A DNA stretch of 64,000 nt from Pedobacter petrophilus. GTDB taxonomy: Bacteria; Bacteroidota; Bacteroidia; Sphingobacteriales; Sphingobacteriaceae. A program made the translations under genes and the position numbers. Within the stretch, counting starts at the first letter, position 1; the number at the start of each line of letters is the position of its first letter. Below are positions 45,210 through 54,702 of this stretch, piece by piece. Location: positions 165,226 through 229,225 of the forward strand of contig NZ_WKKH01000003.1 in assembly GCF_009674725.1 (NCBI RefSeq), in the 5' to 3' direction. A model generated the notes under the pieces. The model made no database searches, was not told the origin of the DNA, and saw only the letters and a program-made list of their open reading frames with translations.

Positions 45210-45428
45210 CTACGCGTCTAAAATTTTAAATACACCTTTAATGCAGATAAATGCACCGATAAACAAAATAATCCATGAAACTAAGGATAACATAGATGAA
45301 TCGAAGGCAAAACGTAAATAAGTACCAACCATGCAAACCAGTACACCAAAAATTATTAATTTATAAATTCCAGCCTGGTTAGCTGTTTTCATACTTTCTG
45401 TATTGTGCTTTAATCCGTTGTTCTCCAT
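45210..45428 (-). CDS. Small two-helix membrane protein
   Basis: 72 residues, family not recognised. The N-terminal 20 residues are polar, followed by two hydrophobic segments (GIYKLIIFGVLVCMVGTYLRFAF and MLSLVSWIILFIGAFICIKGVFKI) with a short turn. Predicted inner-membrane hairpin. It has its own TActTTTG promoter element and a strong terminator, which supports it being a real gene despite its size. Confidence 0.75.
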   Translation of the reverse strand: MENNGLKHNTESMKTANQAGIYKLIIFGVLVCMVGTYLRFAFDSSMLSLVSWIILFIGAFICIKGVFKILDA

Positions 45429-45450
45429 AATGTTTATTTTTATGATGCTG

Positions 45451-45458
45451 CAAAAGTA
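45451..45458 (-). promoter_or_regulatory. -7 promoter element for the 72-residue gene (TActTTTG)
   Basis: Exact TAnnTTTG, 23 bp upstream of ATG 45428. Confidence 0.55.
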
Positions 45459-45486
45459 ATACTTATTGCTGAATAATTACAAATAC

Positions 45487-46251
45487 TTAGTAACTTTTTA
45501 ATCGTTCTAAACGCTGTTTTGCTTTATCCTTATCGTTTAGTTTTTCACCTTGATATAAGGGTTTTTCCCAATCGCCATACATAGGATTTGGCAACACGAT
45601 ATACTTACTTCCAAAAAGTGCCTGAATTCTATTCACCTGCGCTGTTGTATTCTTATTTTCACGATAGAAGACATTTGAGAAATCACTTAAGTTATCGCCA
45701 CAAAACATCAAGATATTATGGGTTTCGGCAACCTTTTGTCTGCGTGGCTCTTTGTTAGAAGTACCCTTGGAAACAATTAGGTGTGCATCATCAGCAAATG
45801 GAAAACCAAAAGCCTGTAAATTCTTCAATGTTGCCGCGTAATCTTTTTCATCCCGGTTACTGATGTAAAAGGTTTCTATATTTTTAGAAGCCGCAAATTT
45901 TAGAAAAGCCAGCGCTCCGGGAATGGTATCTGCTTTCGCAAGGCCGGTCCATTCCGTCCAATCAGCAGGATTATAGCTTAAGCCTTTTTTGATTTCATGA
46001 CCTTGAAATGCAGCATTATCCAAAACCGTTTCATCAATATCTACAACTACACAGTTCGGCTTTTTACTGGTATCTGCCCATAAAGATTCTTTTAATGATA
46101 AGCGGGCGAAGTTGTAAGCCTGAAAACATAAAGCCCTGTACTCGCCTGAGGTTTGCTGCCAAAGTACCGCATTGGTATAATCTCTAGCAGGCGATTGTGC
46201 GTTTGCAAAAAACGGAATTAATGCGAGTAATGTAAATATGTATTTTTTCAT
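45487..46251 (-). CDS. Acid phosphatase / 5'-nucleotidase, lipoprotein e(P4) family
   Basis: 254 residues. HAD-type class B/C acid phosphatase: nucleophile and acid in VVVDIDETVLDNAAFQ (Asp71, Asp73), YISNRDEKDY for motif II, and FCGDNLSDFSNVFY for the C-terminal acidic motif. Haemophilus e(P4) dephosphorylates NMN and other nucleotides at the outer membrane. Here the signal peptide (MKKYIFTLLALIPFFANAQ) has no lipobox cysteine, so the protein is probably periplasmic rather than lipid-anchored. A TAccTTTG element lies upstream. Confidence 0.92.
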   Translation of the reverse strand: MKKYIFTLLALIPFFANAQSPARDYTNAVLWQQTSGEYRALCFQAYNFARLSLKESLWADTSKKPNCVVVDIDETVLDNAAFQGHEIKKGLSYNPADWTEWTGLAKADTIPGALAFLKFAASKNIETFYISNRDEKDYAATLKNLQAFGFPFADDAHLIVSKGTSNKEPRRQKVAETHNILMFCGDNLSDFSNVFYRENKNTTAQVNRIQALFGSKYIVLPNPMYGDWEKPLYQGEKLNDKDKAKQRLERLKSY

Positions 46252-46267
46252 TTTTTCAATTGAAGAA

Positions 46268-46275
46268 CAAAGGTA
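46268..46275 (-). promoter_or_regulatory. -7 promoter element for the acid phosphatase gene (TAccTTTG)
   Basis: Exact TAnnTTTG, 17 bp upstream of ATG 46251. Confidence 0.55.
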
Positions 46276-46396
46276 TTAACTCCTTTTTAAGCGCAATGAA
46301 TTTATTCTGATTTAAATGAATTCGTTCTCAGCCCATTATGTTTAAAGCATACATTACTTACATCATTGCATAAGCATTCGTTTTTAAGAATATATT

Positions 46397-47524
46397 TTAC
46401 TGTTTTAAAAAGGAACCCCTATCCTCTTTCGACAAAATCAAGGCTTCCGCACCGGGATAGGCTTGTGTAAAAGTAGTAGGAATTTTATTTCTACCTCTTT
46501 CACTCCATTTAAACTCAACCGCCAGAAATTTTGATTTCGTTTTTTCTACATAGTCGATTTCCTGTTGCTGCGTAGTTCGCCAGAAAAAGCAGTCAGCTTC
46601 TATTTGGTTTTGGTGTAAAAACTTCATCCGCTCGGCGATCATATAATTTTCAAACAAGGCGCCAACATCATTTCTATTACTTAACGAATTAAAATTCCGG
46701 GTAATTGCATTTACGATCCCGGTATCATAAAAATAGATTTTTTTATTCTTCTTAATTTCATTACGCACATTACCAGAAAAAGCCGGAAGAGTAAAGACAA
46801 CAAAAGACTTTTCTAACAAGCTCACGTACTTATCTACCGTTTTTTGATCTGCCTTAACCAATTGGGCCAATTCTGAAAAATTAACTTCACTTCCTATTTG
46901 TAAAGCTAATGCCTTTACAATTTTTTCGAATAATAAGGGTTTTTTAACATCTTCCAGTGCAAACAGGTCTTTATATAAATAGCTATCAGCAAGTAATTTT
47001 AAATGCTCCTCCGCATTTTGCGGATCATTAATAATTTCAGGGTAAGAACCAAAAATCAATCTTTGCTCCAGAGATCTTTCCTCAGCAAGGAAATCAGTAT
47101 CATTTACCAGTTCAGCATATGAAAACGGCAGGAGCATCATTTCATATTTCCTACCTGTTAGCGGTTCATTAATTTTGCCAGATAATTCAAAAGCCGAAGA
47201 TCCGGTGGCAATTACCTGCACGCCTTTAAAGCGATCTACTATAATTTTAATGAGCACCCCGACATCATTTATACGTTGCGCCTCATCTATAAAAAGAACT
47301 TCGTAAGTGCTTAACATTTGCGTAATCTTTGCTGCGTTTGGTTTCGCAAGCGTTTCTCTCACATCTGCATCATCGCCGTTGAGGTATAGTGTCTTCTTAT
47401 TTACTTTAGCCAGTAACTGTTCTACAAAAGTAGTTTTACCGGTTTGGCGCGGACCAAAGATGATGAAAGCTTTCCCTTTAAATAACCTTGCAAGGGCATA
47501 ATCTAACTGTTTTCTAACAATCAT
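46397..47524 (-). CDS. AAA-family ATPase with C-terminal DUF4143 (nuclease-like) domain
   Basis: 375 residues from ATG 47524 (the TTG at 47545 overlaps the promoter element). The N-terminal AAA_14 domain has Walker A FGPRQTGKTTF (24-33) and Walker B VLFIDEAQRI. Middle winged-helix-like FSELAQLVKADQKTVDKYVSLLEKSFVVF. The C-terminal DUF4143 domain contains EIDYVEKTKSKFLAVEFKW, the D-ExK arrangement of PD-(D/E)xK nucleases. Members are often lineage-specific and of unknown role. The gene is preceded by a tandem palindrome array that overlaps its promoter, so it is probably tightly regulated. Confidence 0.92.
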   Translation of the reverse strand: MIVRKQLDYALARLFKGKAFIIFGPRQTGKTTFVEQLLAKVNKKTLYLNGDDADVRETLAKPNAAKITQMLSTYEVLFIDEAQRINDVGVLIKIIVDRFKGVQVIATGSSAFELSGKINEPLTGRKYEMMLLPFSYAELVNDTDFLAEERSLEQRLIFGSYPEIINDPQNAEEHLKLLADSYLYKDLFALEDVKKPLLFEKIVKALALQIGSEVNFSELAQLVKADQKTVDKYVSLLEKSFVVFTLPAFSGNVRNEIKKNKKIYFYDTGIVNAITRNFNSLSNRNDVGALFENYMIAERMKFLHQNQIEADCFFWRTTQQQEIDYVEKTKSKFLAVEFKWSERGRNKIPTTFTQAYPGAEALILSKEDRGSFLKQ

Positions 47525-47542
47525 AAGAAATAAACTAGAAGA

Positions 47543-47550
47543 CAAACATA
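47543..47550 (-). promoter_or_regulatory. -7 promoter element of the DUF4143 ATPase gene (TAtgTTTG)
   Basis: Exact TAnnTTTG on the minus strand, 19 bp before ATG 47524. It coincides with the start of the first repeat unit; the other units carry the weaker TAtgTTTT. Confidence 0.6.
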
Positions 47551-47629
47551 ATAATTCTGGATTACAATCCTAAAAAAAACATAATAATTTTGGATTACAA
47601 TCCTAAAAAAACATAATAATTTTGGATTT
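47546..47629. repeat. Tandem ~33-bp repeats with palindromic operator-like core
   Basis: Units start at 47546, 47579 and 47611 (spacing 33 and 32), each acataataatt-c/t-tggatt. The first two contain the dyad GGATTACAATCC (47559-47570, 47592-47603), the third only the half-site GGATT (47624-47628). The first dyad lies 8 bp upstream of the -7 element, in the region a regulator would need to occupy. Confidence 0.85.
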
Positions 47630-47705
47630 GACAACTAAACATCTGAATAATTTGTTAGAATCCAGATTTATAGACATTAACATTTTATTGATTCATCTAT
47701 TTTTA

Positions 47706-47713
47706 TAGCTTTG
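47706..47713 (+). promoter_or_regulatory. -7 promoter element for the lipoprotein gene (TAgcTTTG)
   Basis: Exact TAnnTTTG, 24 bp before ATG 47738, with a TTG 15 bp upstream (47688-47690), shorter than the usual -33 spacing. Confidence 0.5.
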
Positions 47714-47737
47714 GAAACACACAAATAAAATCAAAAT

Positions 47738-48448
47738 ATGAAAATCAAAAATTTACTAAGCCTCGGCATGGTCTTGCTGTGCTTTGCTGCCTGCAAAAAG
47801 GATGATGCAATCATTGAACCACCTATTGATAAGCCCGACCCATTAGCGCTATTGGGCGATTCTGCCTCCTACACTATTAATGGCAAGTTAATTACAGTTA
47901 ATAAGGTAAATTCGTTTGGCGGTTTTAATTTACAACCGAATTCAAAAGTAGATTCAATTGTTAAGTATACACACTACATTTCTGGAGATAAGGACTCTAT
48001 TATGTTTGGTCAGCGTTACGATATCCATGATGTAGATTATCATAATGATATTAGTGTTGTTTTCGCAAAGAAATTCAACAAAAAAAACATGAACAGTAAT
48101 AATGGTATTTGGTCCAACACACCTAAAAATTATCTAGAAATGTTTTATACCGGTAATTATCCGTATGCTGTAGACCTTTACAAAGAGAACACACAAAATG
48201 GGATTGCAATTTTTGTTCGTAATGAAAAGCAATTTTTTAAAACTAGTGGCCAAGATTATTTTGGATCAGCAACTACTATTACAAAAGATGCTCAAAAAGA
48301 TTCAAAATTTGAAGTTATTAAGTTGACTAAACTAAAAACTGGCAGCTATATGTTAGAAGCTAAATTTAGTGCGACCATCTTTGATGAAAATGAAAAACCT
48401 AAAAAGGTAGAAAATGGTTACTTAAGGTTAAAATTAAATATAATTTAA
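47738..48448 (+). CDS. Putative lipoprotein, unknown function
   Basis: 236 residues. Type II signal peptide MKIKNLLSLGMVLLCFAACKKDD with Cys19 as likely lipidation site, followed by a Pro/Asp-rich linker. The mature part has beta-rich character and recurring aromatic residues (GDSASYTINGKLITVNKVNSFGGFNLQ, YISGDKDSIMFGQRYDIHDVDYHNDISVVF). I recognise no family. AT-rich relative to neighbours. A strong terminator follows. It sits alone between the DUF4143 ATPase and the convergent atp operon. Confidence 0.75.
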   Translation: MKIKNLLSLGMVLLCFAACKKDDAIIEPPIDKPDPLALLGDSASYTINGKLITVNKVNSFGGFNLQPNSKVDSIVKYTHYISGDKDSIMFGQRYDIHDVDYHNDISVVFAKKFNKKNMNSNNGIWSNTPKNYLEMFYTGNYPYAVDLYKENTQNGIAIFVRNEKQFFKTSGQDYFGSATTITKDAQKDSKFEVIKLTKLKTGSYMLEAKFSATIFDENEKPKKVENGYLRLKLNII

Positions 48449-48458
48449 GCCTTATCAA

Positions 48459-48500
48459 AAACCCCCTTTTCAACTAAGAAATGGGGGTTTTATTATTTTT
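48459..48500 (+). terminator. Intrinsic terminator of the lipoprotein gene
   Basis: Stem aaCCCCC / GGGGGtt with a 16-nt loop followed by a T-rich run. Confidence 0.85.
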
Positions 48501-48503
48501 ATA

Positions 48504-48538
48504 AAGACTCAAGACTTTCAACTCAAGACTCCAAACTA
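48504..48538. repeat. Heptad array 4
   Basis: Five consecutive 7-mers: aagactc, aagactt, tcaactc, aagactc, caaacta. It ends 3 bp from the atpG stop, at the 3' end of the atp operon. Confidence 0.8.
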
Positions 48539-48541
48539 ATC

Positions 48542-49429
48542 CTATCCGTTCAATGCTGCCGCACCACTTACAATCTCTGTTAACTCAGTTGTAATAGCCG
48601 CCTGACGAGCCTGGTTGTATGAAAGTTTTAAGGCTTTTAATAACTCACCTGCATTTTCAGTTGCTTTGTCCATTGATGTCATACGGGCGCCATGCTCAGA
48701 TGCGTGAGAATCTAATACTGCTTTGTATAACTGAATTTTAATAGATTTTGGAATCAATTGTTCAACGATCTCTTCTTGAGAAGGCTCAAGAATATAATCA
48801 ACGTTAGAAGCCTTTGTATTTACTTTGGGTGCCTCTTTGGCTTTTGGCAATGGTAATAGTTGTTCAGTAGTGATAAACTGTACTGCCGCATTTTTAAAAC
48901 GATTATAAACTACCTCTACTTTATCAAAGTCGCCTTTAATAAAACCAGCCATAATAGCATCGGTAATTTTAGTTACGTTTTCGAAAGTTAAAGCAGCATA
49001 CACTTCATTATTATTCCCTATCACGTTATAGTTACGTTTCTCGTAAAAATCCTGTGTTTTCTTACCAATAGAAATAATGCTCACATTACCGTTTTTCAGC
49101 TGTTCGCTATATTTCCCAGCAATTAAATTATTGGCCGCTTTAATTACGTTCATGTTAAAAGCACCAGCCAAACCACGGTTTGATGATACTGCAACAATCA
49201 GAACCTTATTGGGCTCACGTTCCTGAATAAAAGGTGATGAAGACCCCTCTAAACTTGCCGAAAGATTTTCTAAAATCTCTTTCAGTTTAGTTGCATAAGG
49301 ACGTAAAGCGATAATTGCATTGGTGGCACGCTTCAACTTAGCAGCCGAAACCATTTTCATAGCTTTGGTAATCTGTTGCGTTGATTGTACCGATGCAATC
49401 CGGTTTCTTACTTCTTTTAAATTAGCCAT
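48542..49429 (-). CDS. atpG: F-type ATP synthase gamma subunit
   Basis: Central rotor stalk of F1. 295 residues, the usual length. N-terminal helix LKEVRNRIASVQSTQQITKAMKMVSAAKLKRA and C-terminal helix RMTSMDKATENAGELLKALKLSYNQARQAAITTELTEIVSGAAAL are the two coiled-coil partners; SSNRGLAGAFNMNV is in the central domain. It is the last gene of this operon: no beta (atpD) or epsilon (atpC) gene follows. Preceded by heptad array 5. Confidence 0.97.
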   Translation of the reverse strand: MANLKEVRNRIASVQSTQQITKAMKMVSAAKLKRATNAIIALRPYATKLKEILENLSASLEGSSSPFIQEREPNKVLIVAVSSNRGLAGAFNMNVIKAANNLIAGKYSEQLKNGNVSIISIGKKTQDFYEKRNYNVIGNNNEVYAALTFENVTKITDAIMAGFIKGDFDKVEVVYNRFKNAAVQFITTEQLLPLPKAKEAPKVNTKASNVDYILEPSQEEIVEQLIPKSIKIQLYKAVLDSHASEHGARMTSMDKATENAGELLKALKLSYNQARQAAITTELTEIVSGAAALNG

Positions 49430-49440
49430 TCTTTATAATA

Positions 49441-49503
49441 GTCTTCAGTCTAGAGTCTCAAGTCTAGAGTCGGCAAGCGACTACAGACTTAAGACTGTTG
49501 ACT
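49441..49503. repeat. Heptad array 5, hairpin form (atpA-atpG junction)
   Basis: Nine exact 7-mers: gtcttca, gtctaga, gtctcaa, gtctaga, gtcggca (turn), agcgact, acagact, taagact, gttgact. Left-arm units start GTC, right-arm units end GACT, giving a long imperfect hairpin in the operon mRNA. Confidence 0.9.
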
Positions 49504-49507
49504 AAAT

Positions 49508-51082
49508 TTAGTATTTACTTGAAATCTCTTTTGCAACTGTATCTAAAACGCCAGTAATGGTATCATCAAATTTACCAGCTTTTAAGGCCGCTAAAGTTTC
49601 CGGATGACGCATTTCTAATTGCGTTAAATATTCAGTTTCAAATTCTTTTACTTTATCAACCGGTACATTACGCATTAGGTTTTTAGTACCTGCATAAACG
49701 ATAGCCACTTGTTTTTCTACCGTAAACGGCGTAAACTGTGCTTGCTTTAACATTTGTACGTTACGTGCACCTTTATCTAAAACTGATTTGGTTGCCGCAT
49801 CTAAGTCAGAACCGAATTTAGAGAAAGCCTCTAATTCACGGTACTGAGCCTGGTCTAATTTTAACGTACCGGCAACTTTTTTCATTGATTTAATCTGAGC
49901 ATTACCACCTACACGTGATACCGAAATACCTACGTTAATAGCCGGACGAATACCTGCGTTAAATAAGTTCGATTCTAAGAAAATCTGACCATCAGTAATT
50001 GAAATTACGTTAGTTGGAATATAAGCAGAAACATCACCAGCTTGTGTTTCGATAATTGGTAAAGCTGTTAATGAACCACCACCTTTAACGATATGTCTTA
50101 TCGATTCTGGTAAATCATTCATTGCTTTAGCGATATCATCGTTAGCATTGATTTTTGCAGCTCTTTCTAACAAACGACTGTGTAAGTAGAAAACGTCACC
50201 TGGATATGCCTCACGGCCCGGTGGACGACGAAGTAGTAAAGATACTTCACGGTAAGCTACAGCTTGTTTAGATAAATCATCATAAACAATTAAAGCCGGT
50301 CTACCTGTATCACGGAAAAATTCACCAATTGCAGCACCGGCAAACGGAGCATAAAACTGCATTGGAGCAGGATCAGCAGCCGAAGCAGCAACTACAACTG
50401 TATATGGTAAAGCACCATTTTCCTCTAGTGTACGTACAATGTTTGCAACGGTAGAATTTTTCTGACCAATAGCAACATAGATACAGAACACCGGCTGGCC
50501 TGCTTCATAAAATTCTTTTTGGTTAATGATGGTATCAATACAAACAGCAGTTTTACCAATCTGGCGATCGCCAATAACCAACTCACGCTGACCACGGCCA
50601 ATTGGAATCATCGCATCAATTGCTTTAATACCAGTTTGTAAGGGCTCATTTACCGGCTGACGATAAATTACACCTGGTGCTTTACGCTCTAAAGGCATTT
50701 CGTAAGTTTCACCTAAGATTGGACCTTTACCATCTAAAGGTTCTCCTAATGTGTTAACTACACGGCCAAGCATACCTTCACCAACTTTAATAGAGGCAAT
50801 TTTTTTAGTACGTTTAATTGTATCACCTTCTTTGATTTCGTCAGAAGCACCTAAAAGTACCACACCAACGTTATCTTCTTCAAGGTTTAATACAATGCCT
50901 TGCAGGCCGTTTGCAAATTCAACCAACTCACCCGATTGAACTTTAGTTAAACCGTAAACACGGGCAATACCGTCGCCCACTTGCAACACGGTACCAACTT
51001 CTTCCAGTTCGGTTTCTGATTTGAAGCCCGCCAATTGCTGTCTGATAATTGCCGATACTTCGTCTGGTCTTACCTCTACCAT
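49508..51082 (-). CDS. atpA: F-type ATP synthase alpha subunit
   Basis: Non-catalytic nucleotide-binding subunit of F1. 524 residues. Walker [16 protein letters not shown] (171-178), visible alpha signatures [23 protein letters not shown] and [32 protein letters not shown]. Length slightly above E. coli (513). Its partner beta gene is not in this window. Downstream of a 197 bp gap containing two heptad arrays. Confidence 0.98.
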   Translation of the reverse strand: MVEVRPDEVSAIIRQQLAGFKSETELEEVGTVLQVGDGIARVYGLTKVQSGELVEFANGLQGIVLNLEEDNVGVVLLGASDEIKEGDTIKRTKKIASIKVGEGMLGRVVNTLGEPLDGKGPILGETYEMPLERKAPGVIYRQPVNEPLQTGIKAIDAMIPIGRGQRELVIGDRQIGKTAVCIDTIINQKEFYEAGQPVFCIYVAIGQKNSTVANIVRTLEENGALPYTVVVAASAADPAPMQFYAPFAGAAIGEFFRDTGRPALIVYDDLSKQAVAYREVSLLLRRPPGREAYPGDVFYLHSRLLERAAKINANDDIAKAMNDLPESIRHIVKGGGSLTALPIIETQAGDVSAYIPTNVISITDGQIFLESNLFNAGIRPAINVGISVSRVGGNAQIKSMKKVAGTLKLDQAQYRELEAFSKFGSDLDAATKSVLDKGARNVQMLKQAQFTPFTVEKQVAIVYAGTKNLMRNVPVDKVKEFETEYLTQLEMRHPETLAALKAGKFDDTITGVLDTVAKEISSKY

Positions 51083-51114
51083 AATCTATTTATATCTTTT
51101 TGTAAATGTTTAGT

Positions 51115-51163
51115 GCTCGGCGCATGGCGGTTGGCGTTCAATGCCACACGCTTAGCGCATCCT
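51115..51163. repeat. Heptad array 6a, hairpin form (atpH-atpA junction)
   Basis: Seven 7-mers: gctcggc, gcatggc, ggttggc, gttcaat (turn), gccacac, gcttagc, gcatcct. Left GGC units face right GC..C units, so a GC-rich hairpin can form. Confidence 0.8.
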
Positions 51164-51230
51164 TTTATTGTAGACTTGGCAATAAGCAATTAATACTTTT
51201 ACCTCGTGCATAATGTTTTTATTTTTCCGG

Positions 51231-51286
51231 TTTTGGCAGTTTGCCTAAAGCGCTTAACGCCTTGTGCAGATGCCTTGCGCTAATGC
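51231..51286. repeat. Heptad array 6b (atpH-atpA junction)
   Basis: Eight 7-mers: ttttggc, agtttgc, ctaaagc, gcttaac, gccttgt, gcagatg, ccttgcg, ctaatgc. It runs over the atpH stop codon (51280-51282). Confidence 0.7.
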
Positions 51287-51819
51287 GCTAATTCTTTTTT
51301 CAGCTTACTTAAACTGTTGGCGATACTCGCATCAAATTGCTTATCGCCAACCTTTAATATAAAACCACCAATTAATTTATCATCAACTTTTTCGTTAAAA
51401 ATAACTTCTTTAGCTCCAAGTTCTCTTTTTACTATTGCAACAATTTCCGCTTTTGCTTCTGCACCTAATGCCGTAGCACTGATAACATCTGCAGTAACAA
51501 TGCCCTTAATTTGATTGTATTGTTTTACAAACTGCTTCGCCGTGGCAAATAGTATTGATGAACGGCCTTTTTTTACCACGATTGTAAAAAAGCTAAGGGT
51601 TAGTTTGCTTACTTTACCAGCAAAAATACCACTTAAAATACCTGTTTTTTTATCAAGAGGTACAATCGGGTTTTTAAGTATCGCTTCCAGTTCAGGGGTA
51701 TCGTTTACTACTTTCTCAAACAAAATCATATCATTATAAGATTCAGCTAACACGTTATTTTCAACGGATAGATCTATTAATGATTTAGCGTACCTGCCTG
51801 CAACTTTAATTTCTGACAT
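51280..51819 (-). CDS. atpH: F-type ATP synthase delta subunit (OSCP)
   Basis: Connects F1 to the peripheral stalk. 179 residues. MSEIKVAGRYAKSLIDLSVENNVLAESYNDMILFEKVVNDTPELEAILKNPIVPLDKKTGIL is the N-terminal helical domain. The C-terminal GAKEVIFNEKVDDKLIGGFILKVGDKQFDASIANSLSKLKKEL matches the delta/OSCP signature. Flanked on both sides by heptad arrays. Confidence 0.96.
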   Translation of the reverse strand: MSEIKVAGRYAKSLIDLSVENNVLAESYNDMILFEKVVNDTPELEAILKNPIVPLDKKTGILSGIFAGKVSKLTLSFFTIVVKKGRSSILFATAKQFVKQYNQIKGIVTADVISATALGAEAKAEIVAIVKRELGAKEVIFNEKVDDKLIGGFILKVGDKQFDASIANSLSKLKKELAH

Positions 51820-51828
51820 ATATATTTG

Positions 51829-51900
51829 AGTTGAAAGTTAAAAGTTGAAAGTTGAAAAGACTTAGCAATCAACTTTATACCTTAAACTTTACACTTTAAC
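51829..51900. repeat. Heptad array 7, hairpin form (atpF-atpH junction)
   Basis: About ten 7-mers: agttgaa, agttaaa, agttgaa, agttgaa, aagactt, agcaatc (turn), aacttta, tacctta, aacttta, cacttta. Left AGTT units pair with right AACT units. Confidence 0.9.
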
Positions 51901-52395
51901 TTAATTTAATTCAACGTCTTTTAACAAATTAGCCACTAATGCTTCTTGTTTCGCTTTGTCATCTAATTGATTACGCAAAACACGCTCAGCAATTTCTAAG
52001 GATAAGGTAGAAACCTGACCTTTAACTTCTGCTAAAGCTACTTTCTTTTGATTTTCGATTTCGATTTTAGCTTTTTCGATCAATTTAGCACCTTCCAGCT
52101 GAGCTTGTTTTTTAGCCTCATTTAAAATGCCATCTTTCAGCGTTTTAGCTTCCTTCAAAATTTCATCACGTTCTGCACGTGCCTGTTGCATTAAATCCTG
52201 ATTCTGGGCAGTTAAACGAGTCATTTCCTGTTTAGCCAATTCAGCTTTATTCAACGCCTCATCAATGCTTTGCTCACGCTCGTGGATAGCCCCTAAAATA
52301 GGTTTCCATGCTAGCTTTCTAAGTAATATTAATAAGCAGATAAATGCAAGTGCCGTCCAAAAAACCAGTCCAATGCTTGGGGTTACTAATTCCAT
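51901..52395 (-). CDS. atpF: F-type ATP synthase b subunit
   Basis: Peripheral stalk. 164 residues: one N-terminal membrane helix (IGLVFWTALAFICLLILLRKLAWKPILGAI) followed by a long charged coiled coil (HEREQSIDEALNKAELAKQEMTRLTAQNQDLMQQARAERDEI...), as expected. No second b-prime gene. 86 bp downstream of atpE. Confidence 0.96.
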   Translation of the reverse strand: MELVTPSIGLVFWTALAFICLLILLRKLAWKPILGAIHEREQSIDEALNKAELAKQEMTRLTAQNQDLMQQARAERDEILKEAKTLKDGILNEAKKQAQLEGAKLIEKAKIEIENQKKVALAEVKGQVSTLSLEIAERVLRNQLDDKAKQEALVANLLKDVELN

Positions 52396-52481
52396 TTTAT
52401 ATATTTTTTTACTTAATTTCTTATTAAAACCGGGAAAGCAACCAATCGTTGAATTCCCGGTTTATAAATTCCAGTTTGCTA

Positions 52482-53877
<1,396 letters not shown>

Positions 53878-53915
53878 CACAAAAACTTGGTTACAATCCA
53901 TTTATTGGCAGTTTT

Positions 53916-54305
53916 TTACTTTAAATTTTGGTGGCGCAAGTTACGTAACAAACAGTATATTTCAAAGGCAGTAAACAAGAAATACACAGAAAAAAAATTT
54001 AGTGCAAAAAGCAGCCCGTTTCCCTTTGCTTTTATACTGTAAACCAGCACAAAAGCCATACAAAAAATCATTTTCACCGCAATTGATCCCATTATCGCCA
54101 TTATCCCCACTTCCGGATCTCTTTTTATTCCAATATCCACAAGCACATAGGCGATATAAGTGATGCCAGCCATGAAACCGAAAACTACCCAGAAATTTTT
54201 AACAAAAAGTTGTTTCTCAGGAAAAGCGACTGGCAAAACTGCGATAACCGCAATTAATATCCCTACGAAAATGAAATAGATGCTTGTAAATTTGGCTAGC
54301 GTCAA
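53916..54305 (-). CDS. AtpI-like small membrane protein of the atp operon
   Basis: 129 residues from TTG 54305 (MTLAKFTSIYFIFVGILIAV); a longer frame begins at TTG 54359 but overlaps a TAtcTTTG element at 54338-54345. Four hydrophobic segments: FTSIYFIFVGILIAVIAVLPVAF, FWVVFGFMAGITYIAYVLVDI, MAIMGSIAVKMIFCMAFVLVYSI and LLFALNFFSVYFLFTAFEIY. It occupies the position of atpI in other operons and may help assemble the c-ring, but the sequence is too divergent to call with certainty. Confidence 0.75.
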   Translation of the reverse strand: MTLAKFTSIYFIFVGILIAVIAVLPVAFPEKQLFVKNFWVVFGFMAGITYIAYVLVDIGIKRDPEVGIMAIMGSIAVKMIFCMAFVLVYSIKAKGNGLLFALNFFSVYFLFTAFEIYCLLRNLRHQNLK

Positions 54306-54337
54306 TGGAATAAATTCTTTGCAAATAAAAACTTCGG

Positions 54338-54345
54338 CAAAGATA
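54338..54345 (-). promoter_or_regulatory. Internal -7 promoter element of the atp operon (TAtcTTTG)
   Basis: Exact TAnnTTTG, 33 bp upstream of TTG 54305. It could start a transcript for the AtpI-like gene onward, in addition to one from upstream of atpZ. Confidence 0.45.
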
Positions 54346-54452
54346 AGTTTTTTAAACAACTCACTGGTAGAGAATAACTAAATTATTAGAGAAACAACTG
54401 AATAGCTTGCAAAACGGATTAAAACTACAGACACTGAACTTACACTATAAAA

Positions 54453-54674
54453 TTAACGCGTAGCCTGCCTGATGGCCTGGTAGAGCGCAATGCCCACGCC
54501 GGCAAGTGCGAATGCGGCGGTTATAATCTTGCTCTTACTGTTTCGGTGTTCATCTATTTTATAACCTATAAAAGTTAATAAGCCAATTGTTGCAATCATC
54601 TGGAAGCCTATTGCAGAATATTTTGCCGCCGCATTTATCTTTTTCCCCGGGTTTTCTTCTTTAGGATTTTCCAT
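54453..54674 (-). CDS. AtpZ/AtpI-type ATP synthase accessory protein
   Basis: 73 residues from ATG 54674 (MENPKEENPGKKINAAAKYS); the longer frame from 54800 crosses the divergent gene's start. Two helices: YSAIGFQMIATIGLLTFIGYKIDEH and IITAAFALAGVGIALYQAIRQ, with the AtpZ motif SAIGFQMIATIGLLTFIGYKID. In other bacteria AtpZ and AtpI together influence magnesium/calcium supply or c-ring assembly. First gene of the operon. Confidence 0.85.
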   Translation of the reverse strand: MENPKEENPGKKINAAAKYSAIGFQMIATIGLLTFIGYKIDEHRNSKSKIITAAFALAGVGIALYQAIRQATR

Positions 54675-54694
54675 TTTTAATGCAATAATTAAAT

Positions 54695-54702
54695 TAACTT
54701 TG
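54695..54702 (+). promoter_or_regulatory. Candidate -7 element for the SprE/PorW-like gene (TAacTTTG)
   Basis: Exact TAnnTTTG on the plus strand, 79 bp before TTG 54781. A closer imperfect element (TActTTAG, about 54760-54767) would give a short leader instead. Confidence 0.35.

Noticed and set aside
8245..48538. Array 1 and array 4 as dispersed copies of one element because both contain caagact/aagactc
   Set aside because: Similarity is limited to the 7-mer itself; flanks differ and the other arrays have unrelated units, so local expansion is more likely than transposition.
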